Shown here: positions 23,567-35,649 of the stretch, piece by piece
How the letters are laid out: every line of letters begins with the position of its first letter
How positions within the stretch are numbered: the first letter of the stretch is position 1
Assembly (NCBI RefSeq): GCF_004664715.2
Contig: NC_051072.1
Span: 31,579,994-31,643,993 of the forward strand
Length of the DNA stretch: 64,000 nucleotides
Direction of reading: 5' to 3'
Source: Peromyscus leucopus
Lineage: Eukaryota; Chordata; Mammalia; Rodentia; Cricetidae
Notes under the pieces: model-generated
Told to the model about the DNA's origin: nothing
Seen by the model: the letters and a program-made list of their open reading frames with translations, nothing else
The model's database searches: none
Position numbers and translations under genes: made by a program

Positions 23567-24916
23567 ACAAGTGGAAATTGTGTTTCTAAATCTAGTCCAT
23601 GTAGGCTTCCCAGGAGGACGTGGAAATGTTTATCAAGAGGTTATGCCATTCAGTGGGCAGCCCACTTTCCAGTTCAGATTGCTTTCTCTTAAAATGGTAA
23701 CATACCGACATGTGCTAACTTTGGTATAAGTCTGTGCAAGCTTTATATTTAAAATATAGGTATATTCTCTGTTTAATGAGATTTGATGAGAATCTCAATG
23801 GAACAGGAGTATAAAAAGGGTCCCGAGCTGTTTATAAAGGGAACCAACTGGTTTGATGCAGCCAAAGTTCTGGGCAGGCACACCACTTTCCTTCTTACTG
23901 TACAGTCTACATGCTGCTCCCAAAGGTGGTGATTTACAAGCAGGCATGTCCTCTATGGTCTGTAATTTAGAATCTGGTGCCCAACCCATATCCTATAGCA
24001 GAGCGTACCCACTTGGCTCAGCTGCCTACTCCTTCACATGGGAAAAGGTGATCCACTGTTTTTTAACAAGGCTCACCCTCTCTACCCTCGTGGCCCTCTG
24101 GGGATATACTATAGGATTCTCTTGCTCATTAGCAAGATGGCAGCTCAGCTTTCATTTTAAGAAAGTGGAGGTTAAGGGCATTGTATTAATATTGCTTCAA
24201 CTCCAAGAATTTTTTATTGTAAAATTAGAGGAAAGATCTTTATTGGCAAAAAAAAAAAAAAGTTCTATATTGTCAAGAGACTTTGTAAATTTTGTAAGCC
24301 AATATTAAGTGTATAAATAAGGAAATAAAATATTCAGGATACAACATCTGATTGTGTGGCTAATGTTGGGGCAACCTTTGTAACTAAAACTCTATTAGTC
24401 CATCTCTAGAGTGGGGTTAATAGAATGTGGTTTATGGCCAGAGACTGAAATCTGATTTCCCTGTTTCAACTATTGGGTCCTTCTATACACTGTAATCAAA
24501 AGGATAATTTAATAATATAAATCTGTATGCCATGATCAATGCTGTCCAGTGACTTCTCACAACTTCAGAGCTTACTGATAGTGCTCCAGTGCCTACCCTC
24601 TTGGAAACTGAAGCCCTGATGTTCACAAATCGCTCTAGTGATGACGACAACAGTGTCTAATTTCTCTCAGAAGTAAGGGTCGCCCTATGGGCCAATTCTA
24701 CTCAGTGGAATTTAAATAGAAAACCTTGCACTTGTTCAATGACGTAACTTTGCAGATAGAGGAAGCTCATTTTTCCCGTGTGGTTTCTGGTGGTTGGAAC
24801 AGACGGGTGATACTAGAGCCACTTCAGTCCCCAAATCAGAAGTCACATTCTGAAGACTGACCAGCAAGCCCCAGGATCCTGATAGTTATGAAGCTGACCA
24901 AGATGCTTGTATGGTG
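23567..24916. other. No recognisable gene
   Basis: Unique sequence with an open frame of 151 codons at 23853-24308 of no recognisable family. An A-run of 13 lies at 24249. Confidence 0.4.
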
Positions 24917-24917
24917 A

Positions 24918-25140
24918 TGTCTTTTTTAATTAATTTTTTAGTGTTTGTAGCTATGAAATATTTTGCCTGCAAGTATGTCTGTACATCAAGTGCTTACAGT
25001 GCCCACAGAGGCCAGAAAAGAGCACTGAGTCCCCAGGAACTGGAGTTACCTACAGTTGTGAGCCACCCTGTGGGTGCTAGTAATCCAACGCAGGCCCTCT
25101 GCATCAGTAGCCAGGGCTCTTAAGTGCAGAGCCATCCTCC
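24918..25140 (-). repeat. B3-type SINE
   Basis: Antisense B3: 'tttgcctgcaagtatgtctgtacatcaag', 'cccacagaggccagaaaagagc', 'gtgagccaccctgtgggtgctag', 'aagtgcagagccatcctcc'. Confidence 0.88.
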
Positions 25141-25795
25141 AATCACGGTGTCTTTATGCAAATGAGAAATGACAGTCCGTCTTTCTTAAGGTAGACTAGA
25201 TATACAATTTTTGTTACCTGAAGCAATACCTACCTACTTCAATTTTTCATGAAACTGAGACTAAAATTAAAAATCTTTTCTGTGACTTAACGCCCCCACA
25301 TGATTCTTCTCTCAGATTTCCACTCTTCACCCTCATTGATGTCTCATTAAACTTGTCTTCCTGGTGCTGCTTAATACACTATGTAGTTAAGTCTCAGTAT
25401 TTCTTTATCCCATCAGAGTGTAACATTCTCTCCCCAGAGAGTTCCAGGAATTTGATATGATCTCTGTCTGAATTCTTGCCAGCAAAGCTTTCTCATACCT
25501 ACATTGTCCACAAAAGCGCACAGCCCGGTCCTGCATATTCTACGTTAACTTCTTGTAGTGTTAACTGATCCACTTAGTACAGTAAATGTTTGTTTACTAT
25601 TTTATTTACTATTGGTCCTTAGTTTATCTATCTCCTCTTCTAGGATGTAAATTCAATCAGGGTGAGTACTTCTTGTTTAATATACTACCTCTCAGACCAA
25701 AACTGTTCCAGGCAGAATTGAACTGCATAGATACAGAAAGAGAAGGAAGAGAGATACAGCTGATTGATTGTATAGGCACATAGATGGATGACAGA

Positions 25796-25796
25796 T

Positions 25797-25846
<50 letters not shown>
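25796..25846 (+). repeat. (GATA)n microsatellite
   Basis: About 12 GATA units, with degenerate GATA/GATG units continuing to about 25955. Confidence 0.96.
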
Positions 25847-25847
<1 letters not shown>

Positions 25848-25959
25848 TAGATAATGTAGAGATTAGATAGATAATAGATGATAGATATGTCAGATATAGA
25901 TAATGTACAGATTAAATAGATATATAGATGCATATCTAGATTGGTGGATAGATACCAAG

Positions 25960-28900
25960 AAAACATACACTTACGTACATAATTATACTATAAAATGGGT
26001 GAATGGGTAAGGAAAGTATATGTTGTCCTATTCTCATAGTATGACATACTATACATCCTATTTAAAAGTTCCAGCATAGTTAAAGTGATGTTTGATAAAG
26101 TTTTCCTAAAGATTTTTCAAACTTCCATTATTATTATAATGTTGATTTAATTTTTACATACAAGAAACAGGGACAAGATTAAACCTTAAATTTAGTTTTA
26201 GGTTTACTCCCATTTGATTTGGGGATTTGAGGTGTTGCTATTGTTGTTGGGTTTTTTTTTTTGTTGTTGTTGTTTCTTAATTTCTCAGGAAGAGAATGAA
26301 TAGGAAACATGTCAGCTTTGTTGTGCCTCTACATAGATTGCACATTTTGATTCAACAGAACATCCACTTCAGAATTCTGCAAATACGCTGATCCTACAAG
26401 ACTTTAAGCTTGCTTGGGTATGGATACGTTATGGACAGGAGTGTCATTTTTGCTCAACAGATCTTCCCATAGTCAAACATACAGGAAAGATGTCAGTCTT
26501 CAGAAAGACCAAGAGCCCGAGGCAGGCCGTGGGCTGATAAGAGTGGACATGGTTCACTGTGTAATTTGTTTTGTAAGCTTGTTCTACAGTCAGAGTGACA
26601 GTACCGGTTCTTTCACTTCTGGAAACAGCCTGGATATAAATAGGACGTGGATTAGTTAAAAACCACACAAAAAAAAAAAAAAAAAAAACAAAACTGCTGT
26701 GTATGGCTGCAACTATATAATTTTAAGTGTTGTGTTTACTTCCAATAAAATTAAACCTTCAGGAGAATCTTCACCCCTGTTCCCCATTTCATGGATAATT
26801 AAGAGAACGTCACTTTCCCACATTTTAGGATTAATAGGAGAGAAAAAGCATAAAGCCCTTTGGAAACCCAGAGGGTCCTTCTCACTGTGGGAAGGGCTGT
26901 GCCCTAGTGACAGTTCACCCAGGCAACCTGGTCGGGGCAGTGTCACAGAATGATAAGAGAGTCAGAAAGTCAAACCCAAGGGACCTGACACTTAAGAGCA
27001 AGAGACTAAAAAACACCAGGCATAGTTTAACTGGAGATTTGAGAAGCTGTTCATTCAGAAGCCAGTGGGAAGGGGCCCCGTTTTGAGAAAGACAACCTAT
27101 GTGAGAACTTGATTATTTATTTATTCAATGTAAAGCATTTTTCATGTTGTATTGGAAACTGCTATTCACCTTTCTACCCAGCACTAGCCTGTAAAGTCTT
27201 TAAAGGCGGAATGGCTTCTTTGGTGTACGTATTTGCAGTGCCTAGCACATCGCTGAGCAAGAGAGACACAGTAACGATTTGTGAAAGGCATAAGCGAAGC
27301 TTTTAAAACCCATCATCATCATTCCCATGACAGGAATGAAATAACATATACAAAATATACCTTAGTTATGTTGATTGGACCTCAAGTGGTACCCAAGGTC
27401 TCACACAAACAAAAGCTTAAATATGTCAGTATACTTTTATTGCAAAGATGTCTGGGTGTGGTCCCTAAAAGGACATTAAATGAACTGAGAAGAAGGACTC
27501 CATATAGTTTAATCCACAGATCTGCTCCCCACATTTTTGCAATTTCTACTCTGTCTTCCGAGATTATAAGATAAGGGTTTGGGATAGAAAAGAGACGAGG
27601 GAAGAAGCTGGAAAGAAAATCCTGTTCTCTCAGGTAGGATAGTTTCAGATTACAATCTCTCTAAATCTCTTAAGTGTCATTGCCAAATGTAAGTTCCCAG
27701 AATGTGTAAGGCAATAATAACAGAAAACGCTGGCTGATGCTCAGCTCTCCCCTTCATTAGATACTGCTTAGCATTTGCCAGACATAATTTACGAAACTCC
27801 ACTACACTATATCATCGTATAAAAGGGAAATTGAAAGAAAATGAGTATATAAGTTCTTATTTATGATCTCAGTTCAAAGGTCTTAGAACATTGTGCTATA
27901 GAATCCCAGAATTTGCAAAAATCACTGTGTCCTCGGGGTTCATCTGTTGGAGAGCACACTTTTTGAGTCAGTCAAAAGCCAAGACCATCTAGCTCTTGTT
28001 TATTAATGATTATCGTTTGGAATGAGAGGCTTCCAGCTGAAGTTCAATCCTGTGGATAGCGGTTGCCTTTCTGAAACATATTATTACATTAATCTGAGCC
28101 CATTTAGTCTGTGCGCACAATTGTAGGGACAGAGATACAAAAGAATCAGACCTTTGAGCAAATTGATAAAATTAAAACAGAAAAGTTAGAGTGGCAGATA
28201 AATTTCACATAACTTAGAGTACATCAAGAGCAAAAAAAAAAAAAATAGGTAATGCCTATTCTTATTATAGGAGGAAACATCTGCCATTTCTCACTACAGC
28301 CTGCTTTAATGAGCAAGTTTGGGGACTGTGAATTAACTGTATTTCCATCCCATTGTTAAAGTCAGAATGATATCATAGAGCATAGATAGCAATGAGCTAC
28401 CTAAGTGTCAGGATAGAAACCAGAGCTTAATGGCTGGTGATCTATCTTCTTAATTGTAACTTTATTTGTGTAAGTAAATTTCTATGCTTTCTGCCACATC
28501 TTTGTGCTCCTTTATAACATTGAAAAAAAATGGGGACAGTGATAGTAACAAGGTAGAATCAAAATCGCCATTATCATTCCCCTTGAGAAACACAAACCAA
28601 CAAGGATACATACATGCACCGCAATACGTTCTGAATGTAGGTAACGTGTTGTGGCACCCTACACAAGCCGGAAGCCAAGAATGGCCGCAACGAAATGGTT
28701 ACTAAGAAAAATTACACTTCGTCTGCCTTTTCCCAAAACTGGCATAACTCAGCACCAAGAGAGGTTTCCTGGTCTCTGACTTCTAGGGGCAGGGCGTGAA
28801 TCTGTGACTAGGCTCTCAGCGTATCAGTATGTCCTTGAGTAGCTAGGTTCAGTGGCGTCTCGGACCAGGTCCTAACGGAACTGCCATTATCCAAATGCCC

Positions 28901-29858
28901 AGAGCAGCAAGCGGCAAATAAGGAGTGCCCATCGCCCTACAGCGGGCAACAGTCTTCGAGGCTGGGGAAACGTACAGAACTGAGGATCCCCCTGCACCCC
29001 AATGAAAGAAAAGGATTACCACATGACTTCACAGTCCACAGTCTCTTAAGGACTCTGCTAAAATGTTTTTGTTTTGGTTTAGTTTTTCTACCTTTACCCT
29101 AAGCAGTGCAGAAACTGGCATACTAAAACACCAGAGGGCGCCAGAGATCACTGGCTCCAAGAAAAGCCGTGGAAGAAAAATGACTGGATGCTTAAGGGCA
29201 GCTGGAAAGAAAGGCCCCATAATTGGTCAGACTGATCAATGAGGGTCATGTTATTTATCATCTGCATGGGTTCCAATGCCATGAGTAGGTGAGAGTCCTG
29301 GCACTCTCGGGTTACCTTTGAACAACCAGGGCCTCGGGGCTGGGCTGACTTACAGCTCCAAATGCTGAAACTAGGGGCCTGTTGCTCCAGACCCAGACAG
29401 AGGTGCTGCTCCTCTTGGAAATTCATTGCTCTGAGTCTTAACCGCCAATGGGCTCAGTGCTTGGCAGCTGTTGGCACACTTGGCTTCAGCTGGCAGTGGG
29501 TGGCAACAGCAGACACTGGATAGCAGGAGGCGGCACAGGGTGGCAACTGTGTGTATTACAGCTTGCAAATAGGCTTCAGGCGCTGGAACCTTTATCCCTG
29601 CAACCTTAAATGTCCCAGGTCTTGAGCAGCGAGTGACAGCTCTTGGGACTGAATTCGTGCATATGAGACCTTTCACCTTAAGGTTGGGCTGCCCCTTGCA
29701 ATGCTTCCAGAGAGTGGGGTCTGCAGTTTCTCTCTCCTGGTTCTTTCTACCACTTTCTATCTTTATTCATTCTTGGCTCTCTACCCTCTCTTGCTTCTCT
29801 TGACTGTCACCGTTCTCTCTTGTCTCTACTGTCCTGGCTCCCCACCATTTCTGCCCCT
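25960..29858. other. No recognisable gene
   Basis: Nearly 4 kb without recent SINEs. A (GTT)n tract lies at 26240-26275, an A-run of 20 ends at 26689 and another A-run lies at 28232. Open frames of 74-101 codons have no recognisable family. Confidence 0.4.
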
Positions 29859-30184
29859 TGATAGACTCACAACACGCCCCCACGGTTGGGCACGTCCAGC
29901 GGACCTAAACACTTCTGCCTAGCCAGTTCCAGGTCAAAATAGCCATTTTCCGGCCAAGGTGTCTCATGTGATCTATGTGCATGCATGGAGTAGCCACCCG
30001 TATGCCACCCAGCCTTTATAAGCCAGTGCCATATTCCCAGCCTTCTTCTTCTCCACACACGTGTCTCTTTTGAAGGCCTGAGCACTCGTCTGTCTCTCTT
30101 ACCTTAATACAACTCTTGTTAGTGAATTCTGTCATGTTTTGTGACATTTCCTCGCAGGGTAAGAGCACCCCTAAATAACTAACA
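29859..30184 (+). mobile_element. Solo LTR, family A, copy 2 (5-bp TSD CCCCT)
   Basis: Starts TGATAGACTCACAACACGCC and ends CTAAATAACTAACA, flanked by CCCCT at 29854-29858 and 30185-30189. It has a TATA-like box (cctttataagcc, 30013). Compared with copy 1 (3857-4268) it is shorter by about 86 bases, mainly in the U3 part. No internal sequence. Confidence 0.9.
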
Positions 30185-30246
30185 CCCCTCCCACCCCATC
30201 CCTCTTCACTGATGATGCTCACCACTGCTGCTGCAGCTTCTATCAT

Positions 30247-30764
30247 TGTTAGATGAATTTCTAAATGGTCTTAATACATAAAAAAAACACAGAGGCAGAA
30301 ATCTGGGTTGAAGCCCGAGAGAAAGATCAGAGGACTACAACAAACCACTAGCTAGCCTCACCTCACCAACTCCACAACTTCCAAAGAGAGCAACTTCCTC
30401 TCTACCCAGGCTTATATGCCTTGCTGTTCTGCCATCCGATTTGCTCTCTGTCTAGCTACATCACTTCCTCTTCCTGGAAGTGCCTGTCACTGCCTGTCTG
30501 TACAGACCTCCAGAACTCTATGGTTGGTACTGGGTTTAAAGGCATGTGTCACCACGCTTGGCTCTGTTCCCTTGTGTGTGTGGCCTTGAACACACAGAGA
30601 TCCTGCCTGCTAAGTGATGGGATGAAGGGCATGTGCAACCACTGCCTGACTTCTTTGTTTACTTAAAATGGCTTGCTATTTTCTCTGATCTCCAGGCAAA
30701 CTTCATTTATTAAAACACAAACAAAATATCACCATATTTCAGCACAAAATAAAATATCACCACA
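30247..30764 (-). mobile_element. LTR-like element, family C, copy 1 (5-bp TSD ATCAT)
   Basis: On the minus strand it runs from TGTGGTGATATTTTATTTTG to GAAATTCATCTAACA. ATCAT flanks it at 30242-30246 and 30765-30769. Inside are B1-like segments ('gtttaaaggcatgtgtcaccacgc'; 'gggatgaagggcatgtgcaaccactgcc'). The high end repeats part of itself (two 'aaaatatcacca' blocks). The same family occurs at 41378 on the other strand. Confidence 0.8.
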
Positions 30765-30769
30765 ATCAT

Positions 30770-31110
30770 CGTTACCTCGTGTCACGAACTCAGCCCACCC
30801 GATTACTGTCAGGATCAAAAGTAAGCAAGAAAAGGCCATTTGGAAGAAGCAGTTTATGCTTCGCATATCACCGAAGGACAACCAGAGACAGTATAGGGAG
30901 TTTCTTCCAGCTGAGTTGCAAAGGAAGCTAAACATTCATGTATAGAAAAGAAAAAAAAGTTAAGGCAAGGATGTCTGGACCAATCAGACATGTAAATGAA
31001 GAACTATGTTTGCACCAATCGGACATGCAAATGAAGACTTGTGTTTGCTTCCCCTGAAGGCCTTCTGCTGGGCCAACAAGGGAAATGCTGCTCTTCTAGT
31101 CTTCTGAAAA
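30770..31110 (+). other. Unassigned segment with 35-bp tandem CCAAT/octamer unit
   Basis: Two copies of a 35-bp unit start at 30979 and 31014, each with ccaatc, then gacatg and a near-octamer (atgtaaat, atgcaaat). This looks like a promoter-type (U3) remnant, but no LTR ends are visible. An A-run of 14 follows at about 31108. Confidence 0.4.
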
Positions 31111-31376
31111 AAAAAAAAAAATGCATCATTATTTAGTGTTCACTATAGCTGGTGATGGTGAAAGGCTGGTATAAGCTATGTAAAACAGCTGTGGCTACAG
31201 TAAACCATCTGGGGCTGAGCTTAGGCTTCAACAAAAGACAGCCATGGTTGTGGTGTGGCTTCCTCAAAGCGTCCATGGAGCATGAGAAGCAGCAGAGGGC
31301 AGAAGGCCATTTGATTGGCTGGTTGACCCATACATAGTCTTGTTCATGGAAACTGAAGCTCCAAAGAAGTGCACAA

Positions 31377-31527
31377 GCCAGGCAGTGGTGGCACACGCCT
31401 TTAATCCCAGCACTCGGGGAGGCAGAGGCTGGAGGATCTCTGTGAGTTCGAGGCCAGCCTGGTCTACAGAGCAAGATCCAGGAAAGGTGCAAAGCTACAC
31501 AGAGAAACCCTGTCTCGGAAAAAAAAA
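31377..31527 (+). repeat. B1 SINE
   Basis: gccaggcagtggtggcacacgcctttaatcc to agagaaaccctgtctcgg, with a short A tail. Right half of the cricetid type (ccaggaaaggtgcaaagc). Confidence 0.94.
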
Positions 31528-31559
31528 GGGGGGGCACAAAAAATAGCAGTCAATGAGGG

Positions 31560-32089
31560 TGGGAGTCAAATCATCCCAGTTGCCAACACCTTAGTTTTCT
31601 TAAAAGAAAGGTTCATGTTAAAAGAGGACTTAGAAGAAAAACAGCATTAACAGTTACTTAGTATTTAACAATGCTTAACTTCTGCCCAGTGCCACAGGGA
31701 GAGGTGAGTCCTTCTAATCTATCCCAGTTTATCTGTGTGCAAGCCAATCTATGGAGAATTCCTCTGAGCAGTATTGTTTCTTCAAATGTACAGGAAACAG
31801 TTGGCTAGTAACAGGGAGAATCAGGAAAGTGTGACAGAATGGGAGGAACCCAAAGCACCTAGATAAGCCTAAAAGATGTGTGTGTGTAGGCTTGCCCAAT
31901 AATCCAAACCACTCTTCCTCAAAGAGGCTCATGAGTTCCTACAGAACACAAACCAGCAGAGAAATTACATAAACAAAATGATTTTATCAACAAAAAACGA
32001 GTATACCAAAACAACACAAAAATTATTTTTCAAAAGGAAAAAAAAAAACTAACTGAAAATTCACCACTGGTGTGCAGGAACAGACTTGA
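31560..32089. other. No recognisable feature
   Basis: Unique A-rich sequence between the B1 and the L1 5' end; no exon seen. Confidence 0.4.
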
Positions 32090-32107
32090 GTAGAATCTCA
32101 TTTCCCT

Positions 32108-32573
32108 GTAGCAGACCACTTGCAGGAGCCTGTCCTCCTCTGCCTTTCTTCCCTGGGGACTCTGTACATCCAAGCCTCCTCCCTCACCCCAACTCTTTGT
32201 GTCAGCTGCCAGTCCCCTGAGGCACTCTCTTCCTGGAACTTCTGGCCACCCCAGCCTGGGAATCGGGTAGGCTTTCCCTCCCTAATCTTCACTCTCCCTC
32301 TGTCCTCCACTGCAAATCCTCTAGTCTCACTGTCAACCCTGTAGCAGACCAATTTCAGGGACCTGCCAAACCTAGGGACAGACTCAGATTCCCTCCTTCC
32401 TACGGACCCTCTCAGCCACATCCCTTCTAGCACATTCCCATTCTCAACCCCCACTATATAGAATTACTTTTTTCCCAGGACCCCCAGTGGCCACACCTGG
32501 CAGTGACTGAGAGGCACACCCTACCAGGCAACCCACAGCCAGGACACTTTCCGAAGGTCCAGAGAGGACAATC
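32108..32573 (+). repeat. L1 5' UTR, two monomer-like units
   Basis: The string gtagcagacca...cagg..cctg occurs at 32108 and 32341, a spacing of 233 bases. Similarity beyond the first 25 bases is weak by eye. Such tandem promoter units are typical of rodent L1. Confidence 0.5.
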
Positions 32574-32699
32574 AAAACCAAGGAACACAACACCTACTCA
32601 AAAAGACAAGACCAGATAAAGCACCTAGAATTACAATCATCCCAAACCCAGTGCCTAGACACCAGTGCACTAGACATCATCATCAATACCTAGAACCCA

Positions 32700-33690
32700 T
32701 CAACCCTACTATAGTAGGCCTTGAGAAATTCATTGTAACTAAAGCATAAAACATAGACTTCATAGCTATTATGATTATGTTCAAGGCCCTTAAAGAGAGA
32801 GAAATAAATCCTTTAATGAAGTCTGTGAAAACACGAACAAGAATGAAATTTTGAAAAACTGTCCATGACAGCAAAGTAGAAATAGAATCACCAAAGAAAA
32901 TTCAAACTGAAGTAAGACTCAAAATGAAAACTTTAGGAAGTCAAACAAAAAAATCAGAGTTAAGGCTCACCAAAGGTGTGCAAGAGATGGGAGAAAGAAT
33001 CTCAGACATTGAAGATACAGTAGAAAAAAGGAATACCTCAGTCAAAGAATATGTTAAATCTAAAAAGAAAATGTAAGAAATCTGGGACACTATGAAAAAA
33101 ATAAATCTACAAATAATAGGAGTAGAAAAAGAAAATGAAACCCATGTCAATGACACAGAAAATATTTTCAACAAAGTCATAGAAGAAAATGTCCCTATCC
33201 TAAAGAAGGAGATCCTTATCAAGGCACAAACAGCATGTAGAACACCAAATAGACTAGACCAGGAGAAAAAAATTCCCTCATCACATAACAACCAAAACAC
33301 TAAACATAGAGAAAAAAGAACAAATATTAAAAGTTGCAAGGGAAAAAAATCAAACAACATATAAAGGCAGACCTATTAGAATAATACAAGAGTTATCAAT
33401 AGAGACTCTAAAAGGCAAAAGGGTCCCAACTCTAAGAGACCACAGACACCAGCCCAGACTACTCTCTCTACACAGCAAAATTGTCAATCGTAATAGATAG
33501 AGAAACAAAGAAATTCCATAATAAAAATCAAATTTAAGCCAAATCTATCTACAAATCCAGATCTACAGAAGACACTAAAGGAAAACTTCAGCCTGAGGAG
33601 GTTGAGCACACACAAGGAAGTGCAAATAATGAATGACCCCAGACCAGCAGATCAAGAGTCAGGCGGAAACTACAGCAAGGAAAAGTAACC
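32700..33690 (+). pseudogene. L1 ORF1 remnant
   Basis: Decayed frame for the L1 RNA-binding protein. Visible parts are a Lys/Glu-rich coiled-coil region, a segment around 33092-33364 (MKKINLQIIGVEKENETHVN) and downstream pieces in other frames. Stops and shifts throughout. The protein would be an L1 chaperone, but this copy cannot encode it. Confidence 0.7.
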
Positions 33691-34593
33691 CTCAAGACCA
33701 ACAGTCTCGACTCTCTAATAAAAAGACACAGACTAACAGATTGGATGTGAAAACAGGATCCATCCCCCTGCTGCAAGCCAAAAAAACAAAAAACAAACAA
33801 ACAAAAAAAAAACCACACCTTAACATCAAGCATAAACATCAATTCAGGGTAAAGGGATAGAAAAAGATGTTCTAAGCAAATAACACCCGAGAAACAAGCC
33901 AGTGTAGCCATTTTATATCAGACAAAATAAACTCAAACCAAAACTAATCTGAAGAGATGGGGGAGGGCACCGCATATTCATCACAGGAAAAACCTACCAA
34001 GAGGATATCACAATTCGAAACATTCTTGCATCAAACACAAAGGCACCCAAGTTCATAAAAGAAACACTGCTACAGTTAAAATCACACACTGGCTTCCATA
34101 CACTGGTAGTGAATTGACTCCAATACCCCGATCTCACCAATAGACAGATCATCTAGACACAAACTAAACAGAGAAAGGCTGGAGCTAGATGACGTCATCA
34201 ATTAAATGGACTTAACAGACATTTACAGAACATTTCACCCAAACACAAAAGAATATACCTTCTTCTAACAGTTCATGGAAATTTCTCCAAAACTGACCAC
34301 AAAGCAAGTCTCAATGGATACAAAAACAAAAAAACAAAAACCTGAAATAATACCCAGCAACCTATCTGACCACCACAGATTAAAGCTGCAATTCAGAAAC
34401 AACAGAACATTTACAAACTCATTGAAACTTAACAATGTACTACTGAATGAAAATAGGGCAAAGAAAGAAGTTTAAAACGTTTTAGAATTTACTGAAAATG
34501 AAAATACAACATTTGCAAACCTATGGGACACAATGAAGTCGATTCTACAAAGCAGGTTTACACCACTAAGGGCATATATTAAAAAATTGGAGA

Positions 34594-34737
34594 GGCTGGA
34601 ACAATGGCTCAAGCAGTTAAGAGCACTGGCTGTTTTTCCAAAGAACCCAGGTTCAATTCCCAGTAACTCCAGTTCCAAGGGATCTGACGCCCTTATACAA
34701 ACATACATGCAGGCAAACACCAATATACATAAATCAA
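34594..34737 (+). repeat. B2 SINE, internally deleted
   Basis: ggctggaacaatggctcaagcagttaagagc to 'aacaccaatatacataaatc'. Flanked on the left by AAAAAATTGGAGA (34581-34593). The same 13 bases recur after the GAAA tract (34910-34922). It lacks about 20 bases of the body after 'cccagt'. Confidence 0.9.
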
Positions 34738-34739
34738 TT

Positions 34740-34818
34740 TTGGGTTGGGGATTTAGCTCAGTGGTAGAGTGCTTGCCTAGCAAGTGCAAGGCCCTGGGTT
34801 CTGTCCTCATATCTGAAA
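34740..34818 (+). repeat. ID element (BC1-like)
   Basis: gggttggggatttagctcagtggtagagtgcttgcctagcaagtgcaaggccctgggttc is a full ID core with pol III A and B boxes. It lies directly behind the B2 and is followed by an A-run. Confidence 0.95.
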
Positions 34819-34844
34819 AAAAAAAAAAAAAAAAGAAAGAAAAA

Positions 34845-34884
<40 letters not shown>

Positions 34885-34909
34885 AAAAAGAAAGAAAGAA
34901 AGAAAAGAA
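34819..34909 (+). repeat. Poly(A) and (GAAA)n tail
   Basis: An A-run then GAAA units, forming the tail of the ID element. Confidence 0.95.
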
Positions 34910-35135
34910 AAAAAATTGGAGAAATTTTATATTGGCAACTTAATAGGACACCTGAAAGCTCTAGAACAAAAAGAAAAATAACACCCAAAAGGAGTAGACG
35001 GCAAGAAATAAATTCAAGGCTAAATACAACAAAAATACAAAGAATTAATGAAACACAGAGTTGGTGCTTTGGAAAAAAAAAAAGCAATATAGATTAAACC
35101 CTTAGTCAAGTTAAGTAAAAATGGAGAGAGATCTA

Positions 35136-35649
35136 GCTACTTTTTGAGGCTGATTTTCTGCCTGAAACATAAGGAATCGAAGATCTGTATCACATTTTTT
35201 CCAGTCCAGTGCTAGTCATTCAGTGCCTTAGTTATTCAAATGCTTTTAAAATGTTTAGTTTTGAAAAATTACAGAATTGTAAAGGTGGTTCGTTATAAGC
35301 CACATGTCCCTCAGCTTGCTTTCTTGCTTCAGTGAGTACAGTTCAATATCAAAAGAAGGAAATTGTTATAGCATTGGTGCAACATATGTGCATAATTCTT
35401 GTAGCACATAGATTCACAAAAATCACCCAAATATGAAACTACTCTGTCCCGGTAAAGATTTCTCTGAAGTCACGGTGCTGTGGTTTACATCTGCCCCATG
35501 GCCCTGGCATTCTTAGCCCTGTATCTATAACCTTGTCATTTAGAGAATCTTATGTAAATGCAATCATGCCCGCTGAGATGGGCTTTCAATATTCTTGACA
35601 TCTAATGTGATGTGTGTCTAAGTAATCTGTTCCCTTTCGTTGGGGAGTA
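35136..35649. other. No recognisable feature
   Basis: Unique sequence; no exon or repeat recognised. Confidence 0.4.

Larger units (their letters stand above)
32090..35135 (+). mobile_element. L1 with 5' UTR, ORF1 and ORF2 start; 3' end missing
   Basis: The C/T-rich 5' part contains two monomer-like starts (gtagcagacca) at 32108 and 32341. An ORF1-like region follows (about 32700-33690), with recognisable RNA-binding and C-terminal segments. Then comes the endonuclease part of ORF2 (33700-34450) and the stretch before the reverse transcriptase to about 35130. Multiple stops and frameshifts make it dead. It is interrupted at 34594-34909 by SINEs. No reverse transcriptase core, 3' UTR or poly(A) follows. 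Confidence 0.8.
33700..35135 (+). pseudogene. L1 ORF2 5' part remnant (endonuclease region)
   Basis: Translated pieces resemble the endonuclease and following linker of L1 ORF2. For example LSDHHRLKLQFRNN near 34355 holds the conserved SDHH-type motif, and further pieces continue after the SINE insertion. Frames are broken by stops. The sequence ends before the reverse transcriptase domain. Confidence 0.75.

Noticed and set aside
25796..25955. Regular repeat resembling a CRISPR-like array
   Set aside because: GATA microsatellite without spacers, in a mammalian genome.
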